A stretch of DNA of 64,000 nucleotides from Myxococcales bacterium (GTDB lineage: Bacteria > Myxococcota_A > Polyangia > Haliangiales > Haliangiaceae). Below are positions 35,206-44,443 of the stretch, in pieces. The notes under the pieces were generated by a model. That model made no database searches and was not told the origin of the DNA. It was given only the letters and a program-made list of their open reading frames with translations. The stretch lies in the NCBI GenBank assembly GCA_016716835.1, contig JADJUW010000002.1, forward strand, positions 558,001 to 622,000, given 5' to 3'. Both the position numbers and the translations under genes were made by a program. Numbering within the stretch: position 1 is the first letter of the stretch; every line of letters starts with the position of its first letter.

Positions 35206-36660
35206 TTAGTTGCGCAGGGGCTTGTTGTTCATGAGCATGTGCTGCATGCGCGCGATGCTCTTCTCTTCGCCGCACAGCGAGACAAAGGCCTCTCGCTCGA
35301 GGTCGAGAATTTCTTGCTCGGTGACCGCGTGGGTGTGGCCGGTGGTGCCGCCGCACAAGACGTTGGCGAGCTTGCCGGCAATTTTCGCATCGTGCTCGCT
35401 GGCATAGCCGCCGGCGACCAACGTGTTGATCATCATCTTGAGCGTCGCGATGCCGCTGTCGCCAGGCAGCTTGTAGGCCCGGGGCGTCGCCGGGTGATAG
35501 CCCGCGTTGGCGAGGCCAATGACGCGCTGCTTGGCCTCGTGCAGCTGCCGCGCGCGGTCAAACGACACGCCGTCGGTGCCGCGGAAGTAGCCGTAGGCCT
35601 TGGCTTCTTCGGCCGACGTGGCGACCTTGGCGAGCGCGATGTTCTTAAACACCTGCGTCACCACGGCGTACGAGTCGACCTCGACGCCTTCGGGAATGCT
35701 TTCAAAGGCACGCCACAGCATGTTGAGGTTGCCGGCGCCGCCAGGAATGAGGCCCACGCCTACTTCCACCAGGCCAGCATAGGTTTCAGAGGCCGCTTGC
35801 ACGCCGTCGGCGGCGAGGCAGAGCTCGAGGCCCCCGCCCAGCGTCATATTATATGGCGCAGCGATCACCGGCACCGACGCATATTTCATTCGCTGCAGAC
35901 CGGTCTGCAAATTCCCAACCATGGCCGAAATGCCATCCCATTGCTTTTGCTGCGCCGCCATGGCGACCGCGAAGAGGTTGGCGCCGACGCAGAAGAACTC
36001 TCCTTGGTTAAACAGCAAGAGGCCCTTGAAGTCGCGTTCGGCGCGCTCCACGGCGAGCGTCAACATGCCGATCACGTCGGTATCGATGCTGTTGGCCTTG
36101 GTCTTAAACGTAAGGCCCAAGACGCCATCGCCCAAATCCCACGCCTCGGCCCCGGCGTTCTTAAGCACGGGCGCGTCGCCCTTGCGCATGACGGTGAGCG
36201 TGGCCTCACGCGCGTCGGGCTTGTTGTCGGCGTATTTGCCGGCCGCGACGTCATAGACGGTGTGGCCTTGATAGAAGCTGGTGGCGCCGCTGTCGCGCAT
36301 TTTCTTGATGCTGGCCGGCAGCGCAATGCCGTCGGCGACCATGCGATCGTAGGTGGCAGCAAAGCCGAGCGCATCCCAGATCTCAAAAGGCCCGAGGTCC
36401 CAGTTGTACCCCCACTTCATGCCGTCATCGATCGCCTTGACGCTGTCGGAGATTTCGCCGAGGCGCCGCGCCGAATACGCCATGCTCTTGCTCAGGGTTT
36501 TCCACGCAAACTCGCCGACCACTCCCTCGGTGGCGACGAGCTTCTTGATGCGCTCGCCGGCATCTTCGATCTTGGCGATGCCCTTGGCGGCCTTGATCAG
36601 CGCCTCATTGCCGCCCTTGGCGCGGTATTCGCCGGTTTTAGGATCGAGCGTTTCGACCAC
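35206..36660 (-). CDS. C-terminal fragment of the frameshifted FadN-like protein (crotonase part)
   Basis: The frame opens after the frameshift and continues to the natural stop. The first in-frame start, at 36660 ('MVETLDPK' as read from a GTG), is not a native initiation site; the family's sequence continues through it. It carries the crotonase fold ('FNQGEFFCVGANLFAV', 'GGGLELCLAADG', 'EVGVGLIPGGAGN'). Confidence 0.6.
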   Translation of the reverse strand: MVETLDPKTGEYRAKGGNEALIKAAKGIAKIEDAGERIKKLVATEGVVGEFAWKTLSKSMAYSARRLGEISDSVKAIDDGMKWGYNWDLGPFEIWDALGFAATYDRMVADGIALPASIKKMRDSGATSFYQGHTVYDVAAGKYADNKPDAREATLTVMRKGDAPVLKNAGAEAWDLGDGVLGLTFKTKANSIDTDVIGMLTLAVERAERDFKGLLLFNQGEFFCVGANLFAVAMAAQQKQWDGISAMVGNLQTGLQRMKYASVPVIAAPYNMTLGGGLELCLAADGVQAASETYAGLVEVGVGLIPGGAGNLNMLWRAFESIPEGVEVDSYAVVTQVFKNIALAKVATSAEEAKAYGYFRGTDGVSFDRARQLHEAKQRVIGLANAGYHPATPRAYKLPGDSGIATLKMMINTLVAGGYASEHDAKIAGKLANVLCGGTTGHTHAVTEQEILDLEREAFVSLCGEEKSIARMQHMLMNNKPLRN

Positions 36661-37577
36661 GCCGCCCTTGCCCTTTTGTAGAAGCCGCCCTTGGTCTTGT
36701 CGCCAAGCTGCTTCTTTTCGATCATCGCCGCCAAATACGCCGGCATCTTAAAGACCTCGCGGTCCTCATCGCTGGTGAGCACGTTGTAGCAATTGCTCAC
36801 CACATGGCCGAGCGTGTCGAGGCCGACCATGTCGCCGGTGCGAAAGGTGGCGCTCTTGGGATGGCCCATCGGGATGCCGGTGAGCGCGTCGACGTCTTCG
36901 GGGGCCAAATCCATGGCGAGCATTTGATGGATGGTTGCCATCATGGCGTGCGCGCCAATGCGATTGGCGATGAAGTTTGGCGTGTCCTTGGCCCATACGA
37001 TACCCTTGCCGAGCACGTCTTTGCCCCAGGCCTCGACGCGCGCCTTGACGTCGGCATGCGTATCGGGGCCCGCGACCAATTCGAGCAGCTTCATGTAGCG
37101 CGGTGGATTAAAGAAGTGGGTGATGAGGAAGTTCTCTTTGAACTTGGCGGTGCGGCCCGCCATCATGTCGACGATGCGGAGCCCCGAGGTGTTGGACGCC
37201 ACGATGGTGTCGGGGCCGACAATTTTTTCAAGGCGCGTAAACAGCGCCTGCTTGATGTCGAGCTTTTCGATGATGGCCTCGACGATAAGGTCGCAGTCTT
37301 TGACGCGCTCAAGATCGTCTTCAAGATTGCCGGTCTGCACCAGGAGCGCATTGCGTGGGTGAAAAAACGACGCCGGCTTGCCCTTGAGCAGCTTGGCGAT
37401 GGCGCCGTCGGCGAAGCTATTGCGTACCGATTTTTTGCCCTTGTCGGCGTCGGCAATGTTTGGCGGCACGATGTCGAGTAGCACCACCGACAGCCCCGCG
37501 TTGGCGCAATGCGCGGCGATGCCGCTCCCCATCACCCCAGAACCCAGCACAGCAATCTTGCGAATTGGTTTGGTCAT
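36597..37577 (-). CDS. N-terminal fragment of the frameshifted FadN-like protein
   Basis: As written, this frame ends 27 codons after the frameshift with a non-native tail ('RARAAWSKRSILK...'). It still carries the complete NAD-binding domain and most of the dehydrogenase C-terminal domain, so a truncated product could fold. It is listed separately because the reader may meet it as an independent gene model. Confidence 0.6.
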   Translation of the reverse strand: MTKPIRKIAVLGSGVMGSGIAAHCANAGLSVVLLDIVPPNIADADKGKKSVRNSFADGAIAKLLKGKPASFFHPRNALLVQTGNLEDDLERVKDCDLIVEAIIEKLDIKQALFTRLEKIVGPDTIVASNTSGLRIVDMMAGRTAKFKENFLITHFFNPPRYMKLLELVAGPDTHADVKARVEAWGKDVLGKGIVWAKDTPNFIANRIGAHAMMATIHQMLAMDLAPEDVDALTGIPMGHPKSATFRTGDMVGLDTLGHVVSNCYNVLTSDEDREVFKMPAYLAAMIEKKQLGDKTKGGFYKRARAAWSKRSILKPANTAPRAAMRR

Positions 37578-37657
37578 AAGCGTCCTTCACCAAGAGGTTT
37601 AGCCGATTTGGCCAAAGGCGGCTAGCCGCGGCACCGCCTACGGGGGCGCGGCGGGCA

Positions 37658-37689
37658 ACAAAAAAGGCCTGTCCGATTGGACAAGCCTT
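37658..37689 (-). terminator. Rho-independent terminator of rpsD
   Basis: On the minus strand 'aaggcttgtcc' pairs with 'ggacaggcctt' across a four-base loop (10 of 11 pairs canonical), followed by a T-run (the 'aaaaaa' on the plus strand at 37660-37665). It lies about 43 bp after the rpsD stop. Confidence 0.85.
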
Positions 37690-37731
37690 GGAGAGCACCC
37701 TTGCCAGCGGCGAGGGCGATGCGGCGACCTC

Positions 37732-38343
37732 TTAGAGGCGCAGCGAGTAGTATTCGATCACGAGCCGCGAGTCGATTTCGACCAGCGCCGAGCCTTCGTC
37801 AGGCATGCCCGAGACTTTGATGGTCTTCTCGGCGTCGACGACGTCGAGCCATGGCGGCGCGGCGTAGCGGCGAGTGGCGATTTGGTTAGTGATGCTGTCG
37901 ATCGCTTCGCCGGTCTTGGTAAGGCCGATCACGTCGCCGAGCTTGACGCGGAACGACGCGATGTCGACGCGCTTGCCGTTGACGCTGATGTGGCCGTGCG
38001 TCACCGCTTGGCGCGCGGCTGGAATGGTCGGGAAAAAGCCCGCGCGGAACATCACGTTGTCGAGACGTCGCTCGAGCAATTCGATGAGCTTGGTGCCGGT
38101 TGCGGTGGTCGAACGACCAGCCGCTTGCACGACGCCACTGAACTGGCGCTCGGAAAGGCCGTAGTAGAAACGAAGCTTTTGCTTTTCCATCAAGCGCAGG
38201 CCAAACTCCGTGACCTTGCGACGCGCATAGCCGTGTTGGCCTGGGCGCTGCGGACGACGATCAATGCCTTTGGTGGAAAGGCCGGGCAGACTTACGCCGA
38301 GCGCGCGTTGAACTTTTACCCGTGGACCAGTGTATCGACTCAT
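37732..38343 (-). CDS. rpsD: 30S ribosomal protein S4
   Basis: 203 residues. The N terminus 'SRYTGPRVKVQRALG' is the cysteine-free (C-minus) form without the zinc-binding CxxC pairs. The S4 RNA-binding domain shows 'RRLDNVMFRAGFFPTIPAARQ' and 'VTHGHISVNGKRVDI'. S4 nucleates 30S assembly. It is a stand-alone gene outside the alpha/S10 operons, with its own 'ggaag' ribosome-binding site and terminator. It may be a second, zinc-independent paralogue of an operon-encoded S4. Confidence 0.97.
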   Translation of the reverse strand: MSRYTGPRVKVQRALGVSLPGLSTKGIDRRPQRPGQHGYARRKVTEFGLRLMEKQKLRFYYGLSERQFSGVVQAAGRSTTATGTKLIELLERRLDNVMFRAGFFPTIPAARQAVTHGHISVNGKRVDIASFRVKLGDVIGLTKTGEAIDSITNQIATRRYAAPPWLDVVDAEKTIKVSGMPDEGSALVEIDSRLVIEYYSLRL

Positions 38344-38562
38344 GTTGCTTCCTTATATTCTTCTCGCCGTGGCAAAACCGCGGCAGGCCTCTGCGACGCG
38401 GTCTTATAGAGCAAGGCGGCCTTATAGATCAATGAATCAAATGCCGTACAGGGCAATCGTCCACGAAATGAGGGGGCGTGGGCAATTGGTTCTGACGGCC
38501 TGACAGAGCGCTCCCTCGGAGCCTACGTTCGTACCGTAAGTTGCTGATATTACATAAGCCGT

Positions 38563-40911
38563 ATGCGCCAGCTCGTAAGTAGCCGTGCCCTTTACGTCTC
38601 CCTATCGTGTGCCATGCTGTGTGCTGTGATTGCACGCCCGGCACCTCGGCATTTGATCGCCCTGGCGGCGGTCGGCCTGGCTTTTGCCGCCGCACCCGGC
38701 GCCATGGCCCAAGTGCCGGCTAGCGATGAGGCGGCGGTTTCCGAAAACATCGTAGTCGAGGTCACCGACCGGCGCACCGGCGAGGCCATCGAGCAGGCGC
38801 TCGTGCTAGTAGGCGAGGCGACGTACCTAACTGATGCGGCGGGCGAGGCGGCGGTCGCGGCGCCGGCAGGAACCACATTTGTCGTTGTCGCCAATGGCTA
38901 TCTTACGGGGAGCGGCACGCTATCGTCACCACGACAAACGATCGCGTTGCGACCCGAGGCCGACGCCGAAACCATTATTGTCAGCGGCGAAACACCCGAG
39001 CAAACCAAGGCGACCTCGTACGAGCTGTCCGGCGACGAGATTGCGCGCATTCCCGGCGCGGCCAACGATGCGTTGCGTGCAATTCAATCGCTGCCCGGCG
39101 TTGCACGAATTCCGTTTAGCTTTGGTGGCCTCGCGCTACGAGGCATGTCGCCGCGCGACACCGCGGTGTATTTCGACGGCATCGAGGTGCCCTTAGTGTT
39201 TCACTTTGGCGGCCTGCAATCGTTTGTGCCGTCGCATCTCATCGACAAAATGGATGTGCAGCTCGGTGGTTTTGAGAGCCGCTTCGGCCGCGCCCAGGGC
39301 GGGGTGGTCGATATCACCAGCGTCGATCCGCGCACCGACAAGCTGCGGCTGGGCGGCGAGGTGAGCTTGCTGCATTCCGCGCTTTACGCCGAGGGACCGG
39401 TGCGGAAGGGCAGCAAGATCGGTGCGCTCATTGGCCTGCGGCGCTCGTATCTCGATGTGCTGGCAAGGCCCTTTGTGCTGCCGGAAGACCCCTTGCCGAG
39501 CTATTTTGACGGGCAAGTACGGCTGTCGTGGGGCGACGCGAAAAAGGATGGGCATTGGGCGCCGCTCTTGCTGACGTCGTGGGATCGCGTGGCGTCGACG
39601 GACATCTCGGTGAACCTGTGGTTTGTGCGTGCGGCGGTGAAATACACGCGTCAGCTCGCGAAGGACCTGGTGGTGTCGGTGACGCCATGGTTGGGGACCA
39701 CCGTGATTTCGTTTCGCGGCGATCGCGACGAAGAAGAGGGCGATGGCTCACCGACGCGCAACATTGTGTTTCGACGCCCGGTGTATCCGTGGGGCACGCG
39801 CATTGATGCGGTGCGGGATGAAACGTGGGGGCACCTGCGCGCGGGCGTCGACTTTCAGGGCGGCTATCTCGGGGTTACGACGGTAACCGGTTTTAATCGC
39901 GATGAGGGTGAAGGGCCTGAGACCATCTTCACATCGCGGACGTGGAACGATATTGGCGTGTGGGGCGAGCTGCGATATTCGCCGAGCGACAAGTGGTCGG
40001 TCAAGCCGGGCCTGCGGCTCGACTATTACGATCTTACCGGCGAGTTCGTGATGGACCCGCGGATCAATCTGCATCAGGTGGTGACGCAGGACTTAACGCT
40101 GCGGCAGGCCTTTGGCGTGTTTCACCAGGAGCCAGCGCCGACCGAGCTCGACACGCCGTTTGCCGAGCAAAAGGTTGGCAGCAGCACGACGTACCAGTCG
40201 TCGGTGGGCGCGGAATTGCAACTGCCCGAAGGCATCACCACATCACTGGTGGCGTTCTGGCACGAGAGCCGGGGGCTGCCCGTGCGCTCGGATGAAGATC
40301 GCAACATCTTGCGCAGCGATGGCATGTCGCCGGCGCTGTTCGAAATTGTGCTCGAATATGTGGGCGACGGCAGCTATCGACGCAACCTCGGCAAGGGGCG
40401 CTCGATTGGGCTCGAGTTCATGGCGCGCCGGCAGGTTGGCCGATGGTTTAGCTTTATCAGCTACACGTATGCCAAATCGCAGCGCACGGAAGACCCCGCG
40501 CTGTTTGCGGGTTGGCACGCCTATGCGCTTGATCAACCGCATCGCCTGCACGTGGTGAATTCGGTGGATCTTGGCAAGTGGCAGCTCGGTGCCAAGCTGA
40601 CCATGGTGTCGGGAAATCCGTTTTCGCCGGCGGTGGCGCTTGAGTCGCCAAGCGGCGGCGATACCGAGCTGGGTTTTGGGCGCCGCCTGCCGACGTTTAT
40701 TCAACTCGACGTGCGCATCGATCGCCGGTGGAAGAAAAAGCGTGGCGAGCTCTCGCTGTTTTTGGATCTGCAAAACGCGACGCTGCGCAAGAACGTCGAA
40801 GGCCGAGACGACGACATCGAACAAGTCGATGGCGTATGGACGCTTGTGCGCGAGGACACGCTCGGCTTGCCTGTGCTGCCGATCCTCGGGCTGATGTTTA
40901 CGCCGCGGTAA
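38563..40911 (+). CDS. TonB-dependent outer-membrane receptor with N-terminal carboxypeptidase-like domain
   Basis: 782 residues. The signal peptide ends near 'PGAMAQ'. Residues of about 60-130 form a carboxypeptidase-regulatory-like fold ('IVVEVTDRRTGEAIEQALVLV'). The plug domain follows ('ISGETPEQTKATSYELSGDEI'-type region, 'AIQSLPGVARIPFSFGGLALRGMSP', 'VYFDGIEVP', 'GGFESRFGRAQGGVVDI'). The remainder is the beta-barrel ending 'LPILGLMFTPR'. The substrate is unknown. No ferric, cobalamin or sugar genes lie nearby. It is a single-gene unit with about 220 bp upstream. Confidence 0.88.
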   Translation: MRQLVSSRALYVSLSCAMLCAVIARPAPRHLIALAAVGLAFAAAPGAMAQVPASDEAAVSENIVVEVTDRRTGEAIEQALVLVGEATYLTDAAGEAAVAAPAGTTFVVVANGYLTGSGTLSSPRQTIALRPEADAETIIVSGETPEQTKATSYELSGDEIARIPGAANDALRAIQSLPGVARIPFSFGGLALRGMSPRDTAVYFDGIEVPLVFHFGGLQSFVPSHLIDKMDVQLGGFESRFGRAQGGVVDITSVDPRTDKLRLGGEVSLLHSALYAEGPVRKGSKIGALIGLRRSYLDVLARPFVLPEDPLPSYFDGQVRLSWGDAKKDGHWAPLLLTSWDRVASTDISVNLWFVRAAVKYTRQLAKDLVVSVTPWLGTTVISFRGDRDEEEGDGSPTRNIVFRRPVYPWGTRIDAVRDETWGHLRAGVDFQGGYLGVTTVTGFNRDEGEGPETIFTSRTWNDIGVWGELRYSPSDKWSVKPGLRLDYYDLTGEFVMDPRINLHQVVTQDLTLRQAFGVFHQEPAPTELDTPFAEQKVGSSTTYQSSVGAELQLPEGITTSLVAFWHESRGLPVRSDEDRNILRSDGMSPALFEIVLEYVGDGSYRRNLGKGRSIGLEFMARRQVGRWFSFISYTYAKSQRTEDPALFAGWHAYALDQPHRLHVVNSVDLGKWQLGAKLTMVSGNPFSPAVALESPSGGDTELGFGRRLPTFIQLDVRIDRRWKKKRGELSLFLDLQNATLRKNVEGRDDDIEQVDGVWTLVREDTLGLPVLPILGLMFTPR

Positions 40912-40989
40912 CGCCCGCGCGTCATCCTTGACAATTGGTTACGTTTTTCTGCGGGAAAGCGCGTGGGACGAGGCGCTACGCTTGATGCC

Positions 40990-41814
40990 ATGAAACAACA
41001 AAGCATCGTCTTGTTGATGGCTGCGAGCATCGCCGCATGGTGGCCTGCGCGTGCGTTCGCTAATATGCGCGCCCCGGGCTACAAGACCCATGCGCCGTCA
41101 TCGGCCTTGCGTGCGCGCGCGCCAGCGTCGGGGTTGGTCGTGGAGGGTGAGCGGCTGGCGATCGCATGCGATACGGCGTGTGACGTCGTCGCGACGTATA
41201 CGGTCAATGCTAAGGCCGCGCGGACCGTCGAGCTTGAGTTCGTGCTCCCGACGTCGGCCCCCATTGAAGTGCGGCACGGGCAGGCCTCGGTCGCGCCGAT
41301 CGTCGCCGAGGCTAAGCCACTTACACCCCACGAGTACCAGCTCGATCGGTCGTCGATGAAGGCGCGGTACGGCGGCGGCGATGCGTCGCTATTTCGCGCG
41401 CGCTTTGCCTTGGCCCTGACGGCGGGGCAGAATGCGATCGAGGTGCGCTATGTCCAGCCGCTGGGCGGCCAAGAGCGCGGGCATGGCTATTTTAGCGACG
41501 GCACGTGGGCGCATCGCTTTCACTACGAGCTGTGGCCCCTGGCCGAATGGGCGTTGGCCGACGACTTTTCCATGCAGGTGGCCGTCTCGTGGACGCTGCC
41601 AGCGGTCTCGAGGTGGACGAAGTGGTTTGGCGAGGTGCCAGCCGTGCGATGCCTGGGCGGAGGGCGCGGGGTGACGGCCGAAACGGCGTTGGCGCCCACC
41701 GCGACCCAGAAGATCGCCGCGGGCCGCCAATTGGAATTTGTGTGGGGGCGGCAGTTTCCCGACCGCCTAATTTGCGAACGCAGCGGCATGCCGACGGCGC
41801 CGATGCGCAAGTAG
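40990..41814 (+). CDS. Secreted hypothetical protein
   Basis: 274 residues from the ATG at 40990; a GTG nine codons earlier is in frame. A signal peptide 'IVLLMAASIAAWWPARAFA' is present. The body is beta-rich ('TVELEFVLPTSAPIEVRHG', 'FRARFALALTAGQNAIEVRY', 'FHYELWPLAEWALADDF'). Two Cys pairs ('CDTACD') could form disulfides. The family is not recognised. It may be co-transcribed with the TonB receptor, 78 bp upstream. Confidence 0.65.
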   Translation: MKQQSIVLLMAASIAAWWPARAFANMRAPGYKTHAPSSALRARAPASGLVVEGERLAIACDTACDVVATYTVNAKAARTVELEFVLPTSAPIEVRHGQASVAPIVAEAKPLTPHEYQLDRSSMKARYGGGDASLFRARFALALTAGQNAIEVRYVQPLGGQERGHGYFSDGTWAHRFHYELWPLAEWALADDFSMQVAVSWTLPAVSRWTKWFGEVPAVRCLGGGRGVTAETALAPTATQKIAAGRQLEFVWGRQFPDRLICERSGMPTAPMRK

Positions 41815-41869
41815 AAGGCGGTGGTCGATTCTGCTTGGCAGGCTCGTCAAATAACGCTACCTGGCACCC

Positions 41870-42784
41870 ATGCGACGTATCTTGGCGTGTTTGGTCCCTA
41901 CGCTGCTGGTGCTGGCAGCCTGCACGGATAGTGACCATGTGGTGGTCGATGAGCTCGGGGACCAGTTTGCGGGCGCTGACACCGACACCGACAAAGCAAC
42001 GGACGTCATGCTGTCGATCAGCAACGACTATCGAAAGTGTGTCTCGCCCTTGTGCGGCGGCGTATTCGCCAAGCGCACCAACTACGCCAAGGTCCGCTGC
42101 GATGGGGCCTGGCGCAAGGAATGCTATCTCGCCGACCTCGATTTTTCCGCTGCCTCCGTTCCGCCGGGCTACGACCTTCTTTCCGTGCGGCAGGCTGTCG
42201 AAAATGGAAACGTCCTGCTTCGTGGCACCATCGTTAAGGCAACGGAAGGCGCCGCCGCCGGCCTCAATGTGCTGCTTGTCAGCGAAGTATGGCTCTCTGC
42301 CACCCAGGCCGCTGGCGAGGGTGTGTTCGTTTCCATCACCCCAAGTGGCATCTACTGCATCTCCGCGCCGTGTCCAAATTTTCACGAACGCCGCGTCAAC
42401 TCGACCCTCAGCGCGACGATCGCGGACATCGATTTTGCGCCAAGCGGCGCGACCGATGAACAAATAGGTGCGGCGATCGGGGAGGCCTTCACCACCGGGC
42501 TAATCGTCGTTGGCTATCGTTACACGGTTTATGCCAACGGTGCCTCAGCGAAGGGCCGCACGGCCACGCAGTTTTTTACCCAACTTGAGCCTCCTTGCAT
42601 GGTCACAGGTTGCAGCAACCAAGTTTGTGCCGATGAGCAGGTGATGACGACCTGCGAGTATCTAGAAGAATATGCGTGCTACGCCGAGGCCGAATGCAAG
42701 CGGCAAGAAGATGGCCAGTGCGGGTTTACCCAGACGCCAGACCTAGAGGCGTGTCTTGCGGCGTTTGGCGCTGACCAAAACTAG
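41870..42784 (+). CDS. Lipoprotein with DUF6748 and eight-cysteine-cluster domains
   Basis: 304 residues. The lipobox is 'LLVLAAC'. A DUF6748-like region follows ('RKCVSPLCGGVFAKRTN', 'VRCDGAWRKECYLADLDF', 'ITPSGIYCISAPCPNF'). The C terminus has eight evenly spread cysteines from 'CMVTGC' to the final 'LEAC', matching the eight-cysteine-cluster domain of myxobacterial secreted proteins. Both domains are of unknown function. It is probably surface-anchored. Confidence 0.8.
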   Translation: MRRILACLVPTLLVLAACTDSDHVVVDELGDQFAGADTDTDKATDVMLSISNDYRKCVSPLCGGVFAKRTNYAKVRCDGAWRKECYLADLDFSAASVPPGYDLLSVRQAVENGNVLLRGTIVKATEGAAAGLNVLLVSEVWLSATQAAGEGVFVSITPSGIYCISAPCPNFHERRVNSTLSATIADIDFAPSGATDEQIGAAIGEAFTTGLIVVGYRYTVYANGASAKGRTATQFFTQLEPPCMVTGCSNQVCADEQVMTTCEYLEEYACYAEAECKRQEDGQCGFTQTPDLEACLAAFGADQN

Positions 42785-42832
42785 GGGGCTCACGTCCCGC
42801 TCATGCGACTTCGCCACCACGCGCTACACGCC

Positions 42833-44056
42833 TCAAAAGTTGTCGCGTTGTTGCTTTAAGAACGGCCGATCAATTTGCTCCGCTAACAGCGCGAGGTCGC
42901 TTTGGCTCACGCCGCAAGCGGCGAAGTGCGGCTGCCACGTCGCTACGGCGGCGATGACCTGGCGCACCTCGGCGGCGGCGGCATCTTTTTTTAGCGCAAA
43001 TGCTTGGTACATCGACATGGCGTTGTCGAGCGTGGCGTCGGCTTCGGCGGTGCCCACCCGCATTTGCTGATAGCCGAGCGCCTGCCCCGACGGCAGGACA
43101 TCGAACGCGGGCGAAAGCTCGTAGTGTTGGGTGGCGGTGACGAGGAGGACGTGATTCTTTTCGTGGTCGTCGGTGTTGTCGATCAAAATGTTAAACACCA
43201 TGCGGCGAAATAGCTCGCGCATCTGGTCGGCGTAGGCGTCAGCGTTGGCGTCTGCCCGACGTCGCAGCACTTGCGCCAACTCGGGATAGCCAAACCGCTC
43301 GCCCGCCGCCCGCAGCGCGACATGCGCCGACAGGGCGTGAACCCGCCCTTGGGGCAGTCGATCGAAGCGCTTCACCGCGACCGCATGGCCATCGGCGAGG
43401 CGAATGGCCCTGGTTGTCGCGGTGCGGATGCCTGCCTGCCGCGCCAGCGACATGGCGGCGTGTTCGATCAGCGGCGTATCGACCGCATCGCCATCGGCAA
43501 ACTTTACAACCCACGGCGCGCCATCGATTTCGACCAACGCCTTGGGTCTCGCGCCGCCCATGGTGACGCCCGGCACGATGAGGCGTTGTTGCGCGGCGGG
43601 GATGGGCTCGTTGGCCAACACGCGCTGGACGAGCTGCTCGATGGTGACGATGTCTGCGAAATTTGGCAATGGGCCGAATTTTCGCGGCAGATACGCGGTG
43701 GCCGAGGTGGAGACGCCTAAGGCACCAAAGCGGTCATCGCCGGCAAAGTAGAGATACTCCATCAGCGACAGCCGCGAGGGCTTGTCGATAAAACGGATGA
43801 TGCGCTCGCCCCATCGATCCGGGCGGGCGTCATCGACCGCGCCAGCCGCGGTGTCTTTGTCCTTGGGCATAAACTCGCTGTCCCACAGCGGCAGATCTTC
43901 GCTAAGGGCAAAGCCATGCTCGCGCCAGCTCGCGGCGTAGCGCAACGAAACGCCGCGCAGCGATCGCACGACGTTGAGTTCGCCAATGAGCACCGGATGG
44001 CGCGGGTCGGCGAGCATCCATAGGTAGAGCGTATCCGCCGGCGTGTAGGCGGTCAT
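42833..44056 (-). CDS. hipA: HipA-family serine/threonine kinase toxin
   Basis: 407 residues. The N-terminal HipA_N region leads to the kinase domain, with a glycine-rich 'VPGVTMGGARPKALVEID', ATP-binding Lys in 'PWVVKFADGD', the catalytic loop 'NILIDNTDDHEKNH' and the metal-binding 'LSPAFDVLPS'. HipA phosphorylates glutamyl-tRNA synthetase or related targets and stalls growth in characterised systems. The gene overlaps the HipB-like antitoxin by four bases. All kinase motifs are intact, so the module could be active. Confidence 0.93.
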   Translation of the reverse strand: MTAYTPADTLYLWMLADPRHPVLIGELNVVRSLRGVSLRYAASWREHGFALSEDLPLWDSEFMPKDKDTAAGAVDDARPDRWGERIIRFIDKPSRLSLMEYLYFAGDDRFGALGVSTSATAYLPRKFGPLPNFADIVTIEQLVQRVLANEPIPAAQQRLIVPGVTMGGARPKALVEIDGAPWVVKFADGDAVDTPLIEHAAMSLARQAGIRTATTRAIRLADGHAVAVKRFDRLPQGRVHALSAHVALRAAGERFGYPELAQVLRRRADANADAYADQMRELFRRMVFNILIDNTDDHEKNHVLLVTATQHYELSPAFDVLPSGQALGYQQMRVGTAEADATLDNAMSMYQAFALKKDAAAAEVRQVIAAVATWQPHFAACGVSQSDLALLAEQIDRPFLKQQRDNF

Positions 44057-44397
44057 TTGGCGACGGCCTTCTGCGCGGTGCGCGCGGATTTGCGTTTAGC
44101 TGCGGCGCGAAGGTCGAGTTCGAGGGCGCCGCGATCGGTCGTCGGATCTGCAAGGTCGGGCAATGCGTCGGCGCGGCCAATCATCCACAGCGCGGTGGTC
44201 AGGACGCCAACGCTGACGCCTGGGTTGCCCTGCTCTAGGCGAATGAGCGTGGGCACGGAGACCCCAAGACGCCGAGCCCAAAGCCGTTGCGATTCGCGGC
44301 GCCGCAAGCGCGCAATCGCGAGATTTTCACCCAACTTTTTGAGCGCCAAGACCGCGCTCGGCGGCATGGTGTCGCTAACGTTGGATGTTTTTGACAT
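44053..44397 (-). CDS. hipB: HipB-like XRE-family antitoxin/repressor
   Basis: 114 residues. The helix-turn-helix is 'RESQRLWARRLGVSVPTLIRLEQG'-like, around residues 33-57. The C-terminal tail is Lys/Ala-rich. The start codon at 44397 overlaps the edge of a 48-bp AT-rich palindrome. No Shine-Dalgarno-like sequence precedes it, so translation may be leaderless or start at the ATG ten codons later (44367). HipB-type proteins repress their own operon and neutralise HipA. Confidence 0.9.
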   Translation of the reverse strand: MSKTSNVSDTMPPSAVLALKKLGENLAIARLRRRESQRLWARRLGVSVPTLIRLEQGNPGVSVGVLTTALWMIGRADALPDLADPTTDRGALELDLRAAAKRKSARTAQKAVAK

Positions 44398-44443
44398 AAT
44401 ATATAATTATCATATTTTGATGAATTGATAAACTATATATTAT
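44396..44443. promoter_or_regulatory. AT-rich palindromic operator of hipBA
   Basis: The arms 'ataatatataattatca' (44396-44412) and 'tgataaactatatattat' (44426-44443) are inverted, with the outer ten bases perfect. A second smaller palindrome 'atcatattttgat' lies at its centre. The segment stands out in a GC-rich background. It ends at the hipB start codon, the expected position for an autoregulatory operator overlapping the promoter. Confidence 0.75.

Larger units (their letters stand above)
35206..37577 (-). pseudogene. 3-hydroxyacyl-CoA dehydrogenase / enoyl-CoA hydratase (FadN/YusL-like), interrupted by one frameshift
   Basis: Two frames together encode a full-length ~790-residue FadN-type protein. 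The N-terminal part (37577 to about 36676) has 'IAVLGSGVMGSGIAAHCANAG', 'HFFNPPRYMKLLE' and 'IANRIGAHAMM'. The C-terminal part (to 35206) has the second dehydrogenase domain and a crotonase domain ('MLTLAVERAERDFKGLLLF', 'YNMTLGGGLELCLAADGVQ'). They meet at a run of four T (36674-36677, A on the coding strand). One extra base there restores 'GGFYKKGKGGVVETLDPK'. The fault may be a sequencing error, a real mutation or recoding. The coding quality on both sides is good and no other lesion is visible. Confidence 0.88.

Noticed and set aside
36650..36700. Programmed -1 frameshift in the fadN-like gene
   Set aside because: No canonical slippery heptamer in the zero frame and no downstream stimulatory structure was seen; a single-base indel is simpler, though recoding is not excluded.
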